From Streptomyces sp. Root1304 (GTDB lineage: Bacteria > Actinomycetota > Actinomycetes > Streptomycetales > Streptomycetaceae): a stretch of 64,000 nucleotides of DNA. The notes under the pieces were generated by a model, which made no database searches, was not told the DNA's origin, and saw nothing but the letters and a program-made list of their open reading frames with translations. The DNA is taken from NCBI RefSeq assembly GCF_001426405.1, contig NZ_LMEP01000005.1, positions 190,809-254,808 of the forward strand, read 5' to 3'. The translations under genes were made by a program, and so were the position numbers. Shown here piece by piece: positions 51,134 through 59,655 of the stretch. Position 1 is the stretch's first letter. The number at the start of each line of letters is the position of its first letter.

Positions 51134-51931
51134 CTACCGTCCCCGTAGGGTCGGTTCGGCCCGGGGCGGCAACAGCGCGAGGTGCTCCTCCCGGACGATG
51201 CCGAACCTCAGGGCGACGCCGACCACGGCCTCGCGCTTGCCGTGTCTGCGGTCTCCCCGGCCGGACTCGGGCGCGGCGGCGGCACCGACCCTCAGTTTCT
51301 CCTCTGCGAGGTAGTCGATGTGCGAACTCACCGCGCGGGCCGTCAGTCTGGCGCAGGCGGCGTGGCCCCTGAGCCGCTCGACGACCTGGGGCGTGGTCGG
51401 CACGGCGACCGGCGACTGGTCGCGCAGCCAGGGCTCGCAGAGCGCGGCGAGCACCAGGAAGTAGGTGGCCGTCTCGTCGAGGGAGTACGCCATGACCGTA
51501 CGGCTCTCCCACGATCCGCCCGTGCCGTGCGGGTCCAGATAGACGTGGTCGGGCGCGTACACCTGGAAGGAGACGGTGGTGTCGCGGCGCGTGGGCAGCA
51601 CCACCCGGGAGAACTCGAACGGGATGGGCGCGCCGGCCCGCCTCGGCGGCACCCGCAGGTACTCCCCCGCGCCTTCCGGGTTCTCCACCAGATAGCTGTG
51701 GGTCGTGCTGTGATTGCTCAGCTGCCAGTGGTCGTCGGTCACCCGGATCTCGCCCGCGAACCGGGAGATGGCCGCGTCCGCGAGCCGTAGCTCGACCGGT
51801 GTCGTCGACGAGCCCCGCCCGAATCTCGCGCGTTCCCCGGGACCGAGCCTGAGGGTCACCGCGTCGCCGGACGGCTCTCCGTCGACGACGCCGCCGCTCC
51901 CCTGCGGCAGATGGACGACTATGCCGCTCAC
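51134..51931 (-). CDS. FHA-domain protein with C-terminal winged helix
   Basis: 265 residues. An FHA-like domain (about 20-110) contains RARFGRGSSTTPVELRLADA, ISRFAGEIRV and WQLSNHSTTHSYLVEN, with the Arg, Ser and His residues that bind phosphothreonine. A middle segment of unknown fold follows. The C-terminal helix-turn-helix-like part includes TPQVVERLRGHAACARLTAR and AVSSHIDYLAEEKLRVG. Streptomyces has several such FHA-HTH proteins next to kinases. AGGAGG lies four bases before the GTG at 51931. It is the upstream gene of a kinase pair and probably its substrate or adaptor. Confidence 0.88.
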   Translation of the reverse strand: MSGIVVHLPQGSGGVVDGEPSGDAVTLRLGPGERARFGRGSSTTPVELRLADAAISRFAGEIRVTDDHWQLSNHSTTHSYLVENPEGAGEYLRVPPRRAGAPIPFEFSRVVLPTRRDTTVSFQVYAPDHVYLDPHGTGGSWESRTVMAYSLDETATYFLVLAALCEPWLRDQSPVAVPTTPQVVERLRGHAACARLTARAVSSHIDYLAEEKLRVGAAAAPESGRGDRRHGKREAVVGVALRFGIVREEHLALLPPRAEPTLRGR

Positions 51932-52083
51932 CGCTCCTCCTGTCCCACGCGTCGACAGTTGTCATGCACGCAGAACGCTACCGGTAGTACGCGGAGGTTT
52001 ACCGTAGGGCACAGGTCACTTCCGCGCCCGGAACGGCGGGTGGGACAGGTGGTGGAGGGGCGGTGAGCGGTGGGCGGCTCCGC

Positions 52084-53181
52084 TCAGCCGGCCTGTGCGA
52101 ACGCGTCCGCCAGTCGGGGGATGTAGTCGGCGAAGGCGGCGGACCAGCAGCCGTAGTTGTGCTCGCCGTTGCACTGCGGTGAGAGGGAGCTGCCGTCGCC
52201 GTAGTCGACGTAACGGCTCGGGATGCCGAGCTGGTCGAGGCGGTTCCTGACGTTCCTGGTGGCGACGGCGGTCCTGCTGTCGATCAGCCCCCGGTCGCCC
52301 GTGTAGAGGGCGACCCCGGTGTCGGCGAGCTTGCTCAGGTTGGCCGGGGAGGCGGGGTCGACCGCGTTCCAGATCCGGTCGTCGAACAGGGCGTACGGGG
52401 AGCCGAAGATCGCGTCGCTGTCCACGACGGGCCCGTAGTCGGCGCAGCCCGTGCCGGAGCCCGACGTGCTGGCGGTGCACAGGGCGTTGGGCAGGTTCAG
52501 TTCCGTGGCGAGGACGACGCCGCGGATCTCCCAGAGGCCGAAGTCGATGCCGCCGGAGAGGGAGGCGACGTGGCCGAAGAGGTCGGGCCGTGCCTGGGCG
52601 TAGTGCAGGGCGCCGAAGCCGCCCATGGAGAGTCCGACGACGGCGCGGTGGTCGCGGTCGGCGACGGTGCGCAGGTTGGCGTCGACGAAGGGGACGACCT
52701 GGCGGAGGTGGAAGTTCTCCCAGTTGGCCGCGCCCAGGGCGGTGTTCTGCATCTTCCAGTTGGCGTACCAGCCCTTGAGCCCGCCGTCGGGCACCACGGT
52801 GATCATCCGGTCGTCGTGCAGGGCGGGGGCGGCCGCCGCGTCGTTGACGTTGCCGGCTCCGCCGTGCAGGAAGTAGGTGACGGGCCAGCGCTTGTCCGGG
52901 GCGGAGTAGTAGTCGCTCGGCAGGAAGACCCGGATCTTGTGCTGCCCGGAGAGTTCGGGGGTGGTGACGGTGAGGGTGAAGTCCGTGGACGAGCGCACCT
53001 CGGTGGCCGTCGTGACCCGGGTCAGGCCCTGCCCGTCGGTGAAGTCGGGGATGACGGGGGTGTCGGCGGCGGCGACGGGGCCGGTGACGGCGGTCACCGC
53101 GACCGCGGCCGCCGCGGCGAAGGTCACCGCGGCCGTGCGGAGCACGGTGCGGAGGCCCGCTCTGGACCGGAGCGTTCTCAT
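52084..53181 (-). CDS. secreted esterase of the antigen-85/EsteraseD family
   Basis: 365 residues with a signal peptide (AAVTFAAAAAVAVTAVTGPV). The Esterase D fold contains VTYFLHGGAGNVNDAAAAPA, the nucleophile elbow VVGLSMGGFGALHYA, and His near the C-terminus in NGEHNYGCWSAAF. Two cysteines flank a CTASTSGSGTGC stretch and probably form a disulphide. Relatives include mycolyltransferases, feruloyl and acetyl-xylan esterases. The gene is leftward, with a paralogue at 58516 on the far side of three propeller-hydrolase genes. GAGAGG lies eight bases before the ATG at 53181. Confidence 0.92.
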   Translation of the reverse strand: MRTLRSRAGLRTVLRTAAVTFAAAAAVAVTAVTGPVAAADTPVIPDFTDGQGLTRVTTATEVRSSTDFTLTVTTPELSGQHKIRVFLPSDYYSAPDKRWPVTYFLHGGAGNVNDAAAAPALHDDRMITVVPDGGLKGWYANWKMQNTALGAANWENFHLRQVVPFVDANLRTVADRDHRAVVGLSMGGFGALHYAQARPDLFGHVASLSGGIDFGLWEIRGVVLATELNLPNALCTASTSGSGTGCADYGPVVDSDAIFGSPYALFDDRIWNAVDPASPANLSKLADTGVALYTGDRGLIDSRTAVATRNVRNRLDQLGIPSRYVDYGDGSSLSPQCNGEHNYGCWSAAFADYIPRLADAFAQAG

Positions 53182-53260
53182 GGGGTGTACCTCTCTTCGG
53201 GGAAGATGTGTCGTCGGCACGAGGAGGGAGCGGTCGTCCGTACGGGGTGGCGGCACGTCG

Positions 53261-55312
53261 TCAGTATGCAGTGGGGGCGCCGGATCGGACCGGGGCGATG
53301 GGGCGGTCGCCGAACGCGGACCAGGGGCCCCAGCCGGCGCTCGGCCGGGTCTGTACCCGGGTCCGGATCCGGCCGTCGGCGGTGACGGCGAAGACGTGCA
53401 GGCGCCCGGTGGCGTCGGCCGCCGCCGTCGGGGTGGCGGCGAGGAGGACGCCGGGTTCACCGAAGTCCTCGGCGGGGTCCCAGGTGCCGCCGGTCGTGTG
53501 GTGCCAGCGGTGGTCGAGGCGCGCGCCCCCGGGGGAGAGCGAGAAGGCTTCGAGGCGGCCGTCGGCGCTGGGGGCGAGCAGCGGGGCGGCCGCCGCCCAG
53601 CCGAACAGCGGTTGCCAGTCGTCCCAGCCGCCGCTGGGCACGGTCTGCCGCCGGTGGAAGGCTCCCACCCCGGACGGGCCGATCGCGACGACGGCGAGCC
53701 TGCCGCTGCCGTCGCGGGCCACCCGGGGCGCGGCACCGGCCGCCGTGCCGAACGGGCTCCACGCGCTCCAGGCGCCGCCCGGCGACAGCTGCCACCGGTG
53801 GACGATCGCGGCGCCGCCGGCTGCGAGGGCGAAGACCTCCAGGCGGCCGTCGGCATTGGCCGCGACGACCGGCGGGGCGCCCACGGGGCCGCCGAATCCG
53901 GCCTCCCACGGGTCCCAGCCGAGCGATCCGGGGGCGTTCTGGCGCCGTCGGGCGACGGAGGCCCCACCGGGGCTCGTCGCGAAGACCTCAAGCCGGCCGT
54001 CGGCGTTGTGGGCGACGGCGGGGGCGGCGCCGGCCGGGCCGCCGAACTCCTCCCAGTCGTACCAGCCGCCGTCGGGCCGCTGAGCCCGGTGGTGCAGGTT
54101 CGCGCCACCGGGGGCGAGGGAGAACAGGTCGAGCCTGCCGTCGCCGTTGCGGCCGAGGGTGGGCACCGCTCCGGCCGGCCCGCCGAAGCTCTCCCAGGGC
54201 GACCAGGTGTCGGTGTTCGGGTCGAGCTGGACGCGCCGCAGCATCGCGCGGTCTCCGGCGTCGAGCGCGAAGACGTTGAGGCGGCCGTCGGCGTCGAGCG
54301 CGGCGACCGGGTTGTCCGGGCTCTGCCACGGCGGCGGGGTGTCCCGCCAGTCGAGGGGTGCCACGTACAGCCCCTGCCGGAACCATCCCGCCGCGCTCGC
54401 GTTCCAGGTCCCGCCGTCGGTGACGACCTCGACGGCGTGACCGGCGACATGACCCGCGTAGCCGCCGAGGTCGAAGCGGAAGGGGTCGCGCGAGGCCAGG
54501 ACGTCGGTGCCTTCGTAGCCGTTGCGCGGACCGATGAACAGGTAGTACCAGCCGTCCCGTTCGACGACGAACGGCGACTCGGTGACCGAGACGGTCGCGT
54601 CCGTGGCGGCGTCGGTGAACGCGACGCCGGGCGCGCTCCAGTGGAGCAGGTCGGCGGACCGCCGGTGGGCGACGACGTGATGGCCCGAGCCGGAAAGTTC
54701 GGTGTAGTACATGACCCACTCGCCGCCGGCCCGGACCACCATCGGGTCACGCGCGGCGAGCCCCCGGAAGAGCGGACCGGACGGCTCGCGGGTCCAGGTG
54801 AAGAGGTCGGTCGAGGTGGCGAGGTTGATCGCGGCGCCGTCCCGGCCTCCGGCGGCGTAGTACATCCAGTACGTTCCGCCCGCCTCGACGACGTGCGGCG
54901 CCCACAGGTGTTCCTCGCCGAAGTAGGAGGGGTCGACGGTGAGCGCGTCGGCGTGGGTGGTCCACGGCCCCTGCGGGGTCGGCGCCGAGGCGTGGGCGAA
55001 GGAGGTCTCCGCCGTGCTGTCCGGGGCTTCGCCGGGCGGCGCGCTGTCGCCCACGATGCTGAACAGGTGCCACCGACCCTGGGCCTTGATCAGGGTGTGG
55101 TCGTTGAGATAGCGCCGTCCGGCGGGGGTCGACGGGTCGTGGACGTGGACGAAGGGGCCCGCGCCGACCCAGGAGGCGGGCCCGGCGCCCGTTTCCGCGA
55201 CGGAGGCGGGTGTGGCTGCGGCGGCGGTGGTCCGGCCGGCGCCCAGGAGCGGGAGCGCGCCCGCTCCGGCGGCGGCGCCCCGCAGGAGGTTCCGTCTGCT
55301 GATCGGAAGCAT
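53261..55312 (-). CDS. Tat-exported GH43/GH32-like propeller enzyme with PLL beta-propeller
   Basis: 683 residues. The Tat signal is ISRRNLLRGAAAG. The catalytic half (about 45-350) reads like the five-bladed GH43/GH32/GH68-related fold: HDPSTPAGRRYLNDHTLIKA, DALTVDPSYFGEEHLWAPHV, RDPMVVRAGGEWVMYYTE and VTESPFVVERDGWYYLFIGP supply the usual acidic positions. The second half (about 355-683) is seven copies of a roughly 48-residue unit with D-G-R-L-x-V-F, a PLL/tachylectin-type seven-bladed lectin propeller. GGAGA lies five bases before the ATG at 55312. A sugar-binding exported arabinan- or fructan-type hydrolase is likely, but the substrate is not certain. Confidence 0.88.
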   Translation of the reverse strand: MLPISRRNLLRGAAAGAGALPLLGAGRTTAAAATPASVAETGAGPASWVGAGPFVHVHDPSTPAGRRYLNDHTLIKAQGRWHLFSIVGDSAPPGEAPDSTAETSFAHASAPTPQGPWTTHADALTVDPSYFGEEHLWAPHVVEAGGTYWMYYAAGGRDGAAINLATSTDLFTWTREPSGPLFRGLAARDPMVVRAGGEWVMYYTELSGSGHHVVAHRRSADLLHWSAPGVAFTDAATDATVSVTESPFVVERDGWYYLFIGPRNGYEGTDVLASRDPFRFDLGGYAGHVAGHAVEVVTDGGTWNASAAGWFRQGLYVAPLDWRDTPPPWQSPDNPVAALDADGRLNVFALDAGDRAMLRRVQLDPNTDTWSPWESFGGPAGAVPTLGRNGDGRLDLFSLAPGGANLHHRAQRPDGGWYDWEEFGGPAGAAPAVAHNADGRLEVFATSPGGASVARRRQNAPGSLGWDPWEAGFGGPVGAPPVVAANADGRLEVFALAAGGAAIVHRWQLSPGGAWSAWSPFGTAAGAAPRVARDGSGRLAVVAIGPSGVGAFHRRQTVPSGGWDDWQPLFGWAAAAPLLAPSADGRLEAFSLSPGGARLDHRWHHTTGGTWDPAEDFGEPGVLLAATPTAAADATGRLHVFAVTADGRIRTRVQTRPSAGWGPWSAFGDRPIAPVRSGAPTAY

Positions 55313-55388
55313 GCGTGTCTCCAGAGGGACCGCGCGGCCGGCCGTGCCGTACGGGCAGGGCCGGCCGCGGGTCGAGGGCGGGTGGGGG

Positions 55389-56381
55389 TCAGTCGAGGGC
55401 GGGGCCGGCGGTGTTGTTGACCCAGCCCCAGTCGGACCAGGTCGCGAAGCCGGTCTGCCACTTGTGGAAGACACCCGCGTGACTGGTCCCGAAGACCTCG
55501 ATCCGGCCGTCGGCGTTCGTGGTCGCGGTGACCTCGGTGCCCCCGCCGCCGAACGTGACCCAGTCACCGTAGGCCGCGTTGACGCCGGTCTGCCAGGTGT
55601 GCGAAGCCGTGGCGCCGTTCATGGCGAACACCTCGACGCGGCCGTCGGGGGTGCGTTCGCTGCTGAGCTGCGAGTCGGCGGGTCCGCCGGTCGGCTCCCA
55701 CTCCGACCAGCTCGTCGGGTTCGTCTGGTACTTGTGGAACACCCCGACGGGCCCGGAGGCGAACACCTCGATCCTTCCGTCCGCGTTGTGGTCGACGGTC
55801 AGGTCTCGTCCACCGCCACCGAAGGTCTCCCACGCCGACCAACCCCCACTGGGCGCGGTCTGGAAGAGGTGCTGGAAGGTGCTGCCGTTGAGGGCGAACA
55901 CCTCAAGGCGGCCGTCCCGCGACTTCTCCATCTCGACCCGGCTGTCGGCGGGGCCGCCACCGGTGGCCTCCCAGTCGGACCAGCCGGCGTTGGGTCCGAC
56001 CTGGTACTTGTGGAACAGGCCCACCGGTCCGGACGCGAAGACCTCGATCCGGCCGTCGACGTTGGTGCCCGCCGCGATGTCACGGCCACCACCGCCGAAG
56101 GTCTCCCAGCCCGACCAACCGCCGGACGGGGACAGCTGGTAGCGGTGCTGGAAGGTGTTCCCGTTGATCGCGAACATCTCCAGGCGACCGTCCGCGTTCG
56201 GTGCGACGGCCAGCTCCGCGTTGCCGGGTCCGCCCAGGGACTCCCAGGCCGACCAGTTGCCGTTCGCCTCGGTCTGCCAGGCGTGGTGCACGCCGTCGGC
56301 GGCCGCGGCGAACACTTCGAGACGCCCGTCCGCCGACCGCGCCGACACGACCCGCCCCGACTCCGCCGGGTACACCAGCGG
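55389..56381 (-). repeat. PLL propeller coding repeat, copy A
   Basis: This 993-base block matches 56924-57916 without gaps at a constant offset of 1535 bases. Differences are scattered and mostly in third codon positions. Both copies code for seven propeller blades at the C-terminal ends of neighbouring genes and end at the same stop position. Confidence 0.9.
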
Positions 56382-56855
56382 GCCGGGGCCGGGTTCGTGG
56401 TGCCCCAGGCGGTCGACCGCGGCGCGGGCCTCGTCCATGTGCCGCCAGTGCGCGCCCTGGTTGTAGGTGGACCAGGGCTGCCAGTTGGTTCCCCCGGAGG
56501 AGATGTCGAAGGCCGCGTTCGCGTTGCACTGGGCGTCGTAGGCGCAGGCGTCGGAGACCTCGGGGTGCCAGTAGTCGTTGATCTGCCACAGGCCGCGGTC
56601 GGTCGACGGGGGCGTGTTGTTCGTGACGTTGTACGCCGACGGGTTGCAGCTGGACTCCGCCAGGGCCACGGCGACGGCGGTCACCAGGCCGTCGCCCCGG
56701 AAGCCGGCCGTGTAGCCGGTCTGGGCGCACAGGTCGCTCGGTGCGGCGTAGGCGGGCGAGGCGCCGACGAGGATGCCCGCCGCGAGGAGCAACGAGGCCA
56801 GTGCCGACAGGATGACGCGATATGGCGCTCTGGAGGAGCGCTGGGTTCTGCTCAA
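55389..56855 (-). CDS. secreted lysozyme/transglycosylase-like protein with PLL beta-propeller
   Basis: 488 residues from a TTG start. AAGGGG eight bases ahead supports it. The signal peptide is VILSALASLLLAAGILVGA. A small lysozyme-like domain (about 45-150) contains AVAVALAESSCNPSAYNVTN, with the probable catalytic Glu in AES, and DRGLWQINDYWHPEV; two Cys pairs are likely disulphides. From about residue 160, seven PLL-type blades (each near 48 residues, with D-G-R-L/I-E-V-F-A) form a lectin propeller. It probably cuts peptidoglycan or a related glycan, with the propeller binding sugar. The propeller is nearly identical to that of the M23 gene behind it. Confidence 0.88.
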   Translation of the reverse strand: MSRTQRSSRAPYRVILSALASLLLAAGILVGASPAYAAPSDLCAQTGYTAGFRGDGLVTAVAVALAESSCNPSAYNVTNNTPPSTDRGLWQINDYWHPEVSDACAYDAQCNANAAFDISSGGTNWQPWSTYNQGAHWRHMDEARAAVDRLGHHEPGPGPLVYPAESGRVVSARSADGRLEVFAAAADGVHHAWQTEANGNWSAWESLGGPGNAELAVAPNADGRLEMFAINGNTFQHRYQLSPSGGWSGWETFGGGGRDIAAGTNVDGRIEVFASGPVGLFHKYQVGPNAGWSDWEATGGGPADSRVEMEKSRDGRLEVFALNGSTFQHLFQTAPSGGWSAWETFGGGGRDLTVDHNADGRIEVFASGPVGVFHKYQTNPTSWSEWEPTGGPADSQLSSERTPDGRVEVFAMNGATASHTWQTGVNAAYGDWVTFGGGGTEVTATTNADGRIEVFGTSHAGVFHKWQTGFATWSDWGWVNNTAGPALD

Positions 56856-56923
56856 CTGCTGTCCCCTTCGGAGTGGATGCCGATCAGTCGGATCGGATCG
56901 GCTCGGTTGGCGGTTCGGCCCGA

Positions 56924-57916
56924 TCAGTCGACGGCGGGCCCCGAGGTGTTGTTCACCCACGCCCAGTCGGACCAGGTCGCGGGACCCGTCTGCCACTTGT
57001 GGTAGACGCCGGCGTGGCTCGTCCCGAAGACCTCGATCCGGCCGTCCGCGTTGACCGTGGCGGTGATCTCCGTACCGGCACCGCCGAAGGTCTCCCACGC
57101 TCCGTACGGGGCGTTCACGCCGGTCTGCCAGATGTGCCGGGCCTCGCTGCCGTTGATCGCGAACACCTCGACCCGGCCGTCGGCGGTCCGCTCACTGGTG
57201 AGCTGTGAGTCGGCGGGCCCGCCGGTCGGCTCCCACTCCGACCAACTCGTCGGATTCGTCTGGTACTTGTGGAACACCCCGACGGGCCCGGAGGCGAACA
57301 CCTCAAGACGGCCATCGGCGTTGTGGTCGACGGTCAGGTCTCGCCCGCCACCACCGAAGGTCTCCCACGCCGACCAGCCACCGCTCGGCGCGGTCTGGAA
57401 GAGGTGCTGGAAGGTGCTGCCGTTGAGCGCGAACACCTCAAGGCGCCCGTCCGGGGACTTCTCCATCTCCACCCGGCTGTCGGCCGGGCCGCCACCGGTG
57501 GCCTCCCAGTCCGACCAGCCGGCGTTCGGACCGACCTGGTACTTGTGGAACAGCCCGACCGGCCCGGACGCGAAGACCTCGATCCGCCCGTCCGCGTTCA
57601 CACCGGCGGCGATGTCACGACCACCGCCGCCGAAAGCCTCCCAGCCCGACCAACTGCCCGACGGAGAAAGCTGATAGCGGTGCTGGAAGGTGTTCCCGTT
57701 GATCGCGAACATCTCCAGGCGACCGTCCGCGTTCGGCGCGACGGCCAGCTCCGCGTTCCCCGGACCGCCCAGGGACTCCCAGGCCGACCAGTTCCCGTTC
57801 GACTGCATCTGCCACGCGTGGTGCACACCGTCCGCAGCCGCGGCGAACACTTCGAGACGCCCGTCCGCCGACCGCGCCGACACCACCCGCCCCGACTCCG
57901 CCGGATACACCAGCGG
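56924..57916 (-). repeat. PLL propeller coding repeat, copy B
   Basis: Partner of the block at 55389-56381 at a constant 1535-base offset. The unit inside each copy is the 48-residue blade, but the similarity between copies is far higher than between blades. This shows a recent duplication or gene conversion of the entire propeller. Confidence 0.9.
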
Positions 57917-58447
57917 CCTCGGCGGCTGGCCGCCTCCGCCGGGCGTGCAGGGCAGCGTGATGCCGCCCTCCGCGAGGTAGAGCTCGGGGTCGATGCCGTA
58001 CGAGGCGGACGGGTCGCCCCAGATCCGCAGGTGGAGGTGGGAGCCCGTCGAGTTGCCCTCGGCACCCATCAGGGCGATGCGCTGGCCGGCCACGACGTGG
58101 TCGCCGACGGACACGTCCCGCTGGTACATGTGCCCGTACTCGGAGATCCTCCCGTCGGGGTGCTGGACGCGGATCCACTGGCCGTAGTCGCCGGTGTACC
58201 CGGAGATGGTCACCTCGCCGTCGCCCACGGCGTAGATCGGGGTGCCGATGTCGTCGGCGATGTCCACGCCGTTGTGACCGTCGTGGTAGGGCTGCGTGAC
58301 GACTCCGGTGGTCGGGCACGCGGCCGCGGAGGTGGCGGTACGGGCGGCGGCCGGGGTCGCGGTCACCAGCCCCGGCAGGAGTGCGGCGATCACGGCCAGC
58401 ACACAGGTGATGGCGCGTCGGGACGATGGGGGCGGTCCGAGAAGCAC
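56924..58447 (-). CDS. secreted M23 endopeptidase with PLL beta-propeller
   Basis: 507 residues. GGAGGAG sits six bases before the GTG at 58447. The signal peptide is CVLAVIAALLPGLVTATPAA. An M23 (LytM-like) domain at about residues 45-170 has the zinc motif in DGHNGVDIADD (His, Asp) and HLHLRIWGD, with YGHMYQRDVSVGDHV between. These metalloendopeptidases cut peptidoglycan cross-links. A short Gly/Pro-rich linker follows, then seven PLL-type blades that are almost the same as in the lysozyme-like neighbour. Two wall-active enzymes therefore share one targeting module. Confidence 0.92.
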   Translation of the reverse strand: MLLGPPPSSRRAITCVLAVIAALLPGLVTATPAAARTATSAAACPTTGVVTQPYHDGHNGVDIADDIGTPIYAVGDGEVTISGYTGDYGQWIRVQHPDGRISEYGHMYQRDVSVGDHVVAGQRIALMGAEGNSTGSHLHLRIWGDPSASYGIDPELYLAEGGITLPCTPGGGGQPPRPLVYPAESGRVVSARSADGRLEVFAAAADGVHHAWQMQSNGNWSAWESLGGPGNAELAVAPNADGRLEMFAINGNTFQHRYQLSPSGSWSGWEAFGGGGRDIAAGVNADGRIEVFASGPVGLFHKYQVGPNAGWSDWEATGGGPADSRVEMEKSPDGRLEVFALNGSTFQHLFQTAPSGGWSAWETFGGGGRDLTVDHNADGRLEVFASGPVGVFHKYQTNPTSWSEWEPTGGPADSQLTSERTADGRVEVFAINGSEARHIWQTGVNAPYGAWETFGGAGTEITATVNADGRIEVFGTSHAGVYHKWQTGPATWSDWAWVNNTSGPAVD

Positions 58448-58515
58448 GGGACGCTCCTCCCCTCGGTTCGGCTCGGGGTGGACGGGGCGGTGGCGGTGCG
58501 CGGGGAGTGCGCGGT

Positions 58516-59505
58516 TCACGCCTTGCGGAGCCGCGCGATGATGCCGTCGATGTCGCGCTGCATCATGTCGTGGCGGATGAAGTGGCCGCCGGGCAGCTCG
58601 TACCACTCGTGCGGGATGCCCGCGTTGCCGAGGAGGGAGCGGAACTCCCTTTGGCCGCCCAGGACATTGGTCTCGTTGGCGGTGTCGAACCAGTTGATCG
58701 GGTCCGGGCTGGTGCCGGCCACGAGGAACACGCGCTTGTTGCGGTAGCTCTCGATCCGCTGCACCGGGTTGTCGGCGCTGACCCGGGCCTCGTCCCACAG
58801 CGGCGCGCCGTAGACGGTCCCGCCGCCGAGGTCCAGGAGCGCGGAGGAGGCGTTGGCCCAGTGGGCGACGATGCCGTTCTCGCGGCGCAGGCTGGCCGGG
58901 CCGGAGTGGGCGCTGACCGAGGCGAAGTGACCGTAGTACTTGGCCGCGTACTTCAGCGCGCCGAAGCCACCCATCGAGAAGCCGGAGACCGCACGGCCGT
59001 CGTACTCGGCGAAGGTGCGGAAGTTCGCCTCGACCCACGGGAGCAGCTGGGCGATGTGGAAGTGCTCCCAGTTCCGGGGGCCGACGTTGGAGCTGACGGG
59101 GTTGGAGTACCAGCCCGCGTGACCGCCGTCGGGCATGACGACGATGAGCGGCTTGCCCGCCGTCCAGGCGCGGATGCCCTCGCGGTCGAAGGTGATGAAG
59201 TCCTGGTCGGTGCCGCCCCCGTGGAAGAGGTAGAGGACGGGGTAGGTGCGTCCGCTGTAGTGGTAGTCGTCGGGGAGCAGGACGTTCACGGCGGGGTTCC
59301 AGCCGATGGCGTCGGTCGCGAACCGGTAGTACCGCATCCGGGGGTCGCCCTCGTTGCGGTCCACGATGCGCAGTCCGAAGCCGTCGCCGACCGCGGAGGC
59401 CGAGGTCGCCCCCGCGAGGACGCCTCCGGCGCCCAGCGCCATCGCGGCCGAGAGCCCGCCTGCGGACCTGAGGATGCTTCTGCGGGAGGGGTTCTGCGCG
59501 GTCAA
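58516..59505 (-). CDS. Tat-exported esterase of the antigen-85/EsteraseD family
   Basis: 329 residues. The TTG start at 59505 has AGGAGG five bases ahead. The Tat signal is PSRRSILRSAGG. The fold contains YPVLYLFHGGGTDQDFITFD, VVMPDGGHAGWYSNPVSSNV, the nucleophile elbow AVSGFSMGGFGALKYA and C-terminal HEWYELPGGHFIRHDM with the catalytic His. It resembles the esterase at 52084 (both have MPDGG/VPDGG, GWY, NWE and SMGGFG). It is the right-hand member of a five-gene secreted cluster. Probable substrates are acyl or feruloyl sugars. Confidence 0.92.
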   Translation of the reverse strand: MTAQNPSRRSILRSAGGLSAAMALGAGGVLAGATSASAVGDGFGLRIVDRNEGDPRMRYYRFATDAIGWNPAVNVLLPDDYHYSGRTYPVLYLFHGGGTDQDFITFDREGIRAWTAGKPLIVVMPDGGHAGWYSNPVSSNVGPRNWEHFHIAQLLPWVEANFRTFAEYDGRAVSGFSMGGFGALKYAAKYYGHFASVSAHSGPASLRRENGIVAHWANASSALLDLGGGTVYGAPLWDEARVSADNPVQRIESYRNKRVFLVAGTSPDPINWFDTANETNVLGGQREFRSLLGNAGIPHEWYELPGGHFIRHDMMQRDIDGIIARLRKA

Positions 59506-59655
59506 CGTGACCTCCTGGTGGGGAGCGTGACGGGAGGGATCCTGACCGTTGGCAAGCTAGCGAGGGCCGCACGCCCCGGGCATCCGGAACGTTCCGGAGG
59601 GACAACGGCGGCGACCGTGGGGTAGGGGTGGTGCGCGGCTTGTCATACTTCCCGG

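Noticed and set aside
52084..54750. One 888-codon leftward frame joining the esterase to sequence inside the GH43-like gene
   Set aside because: The upstream half is an out-of-frame, low-complexity reading of the neighbour. The real start at 53181 has a signal peptide and a ribosome-binding site.
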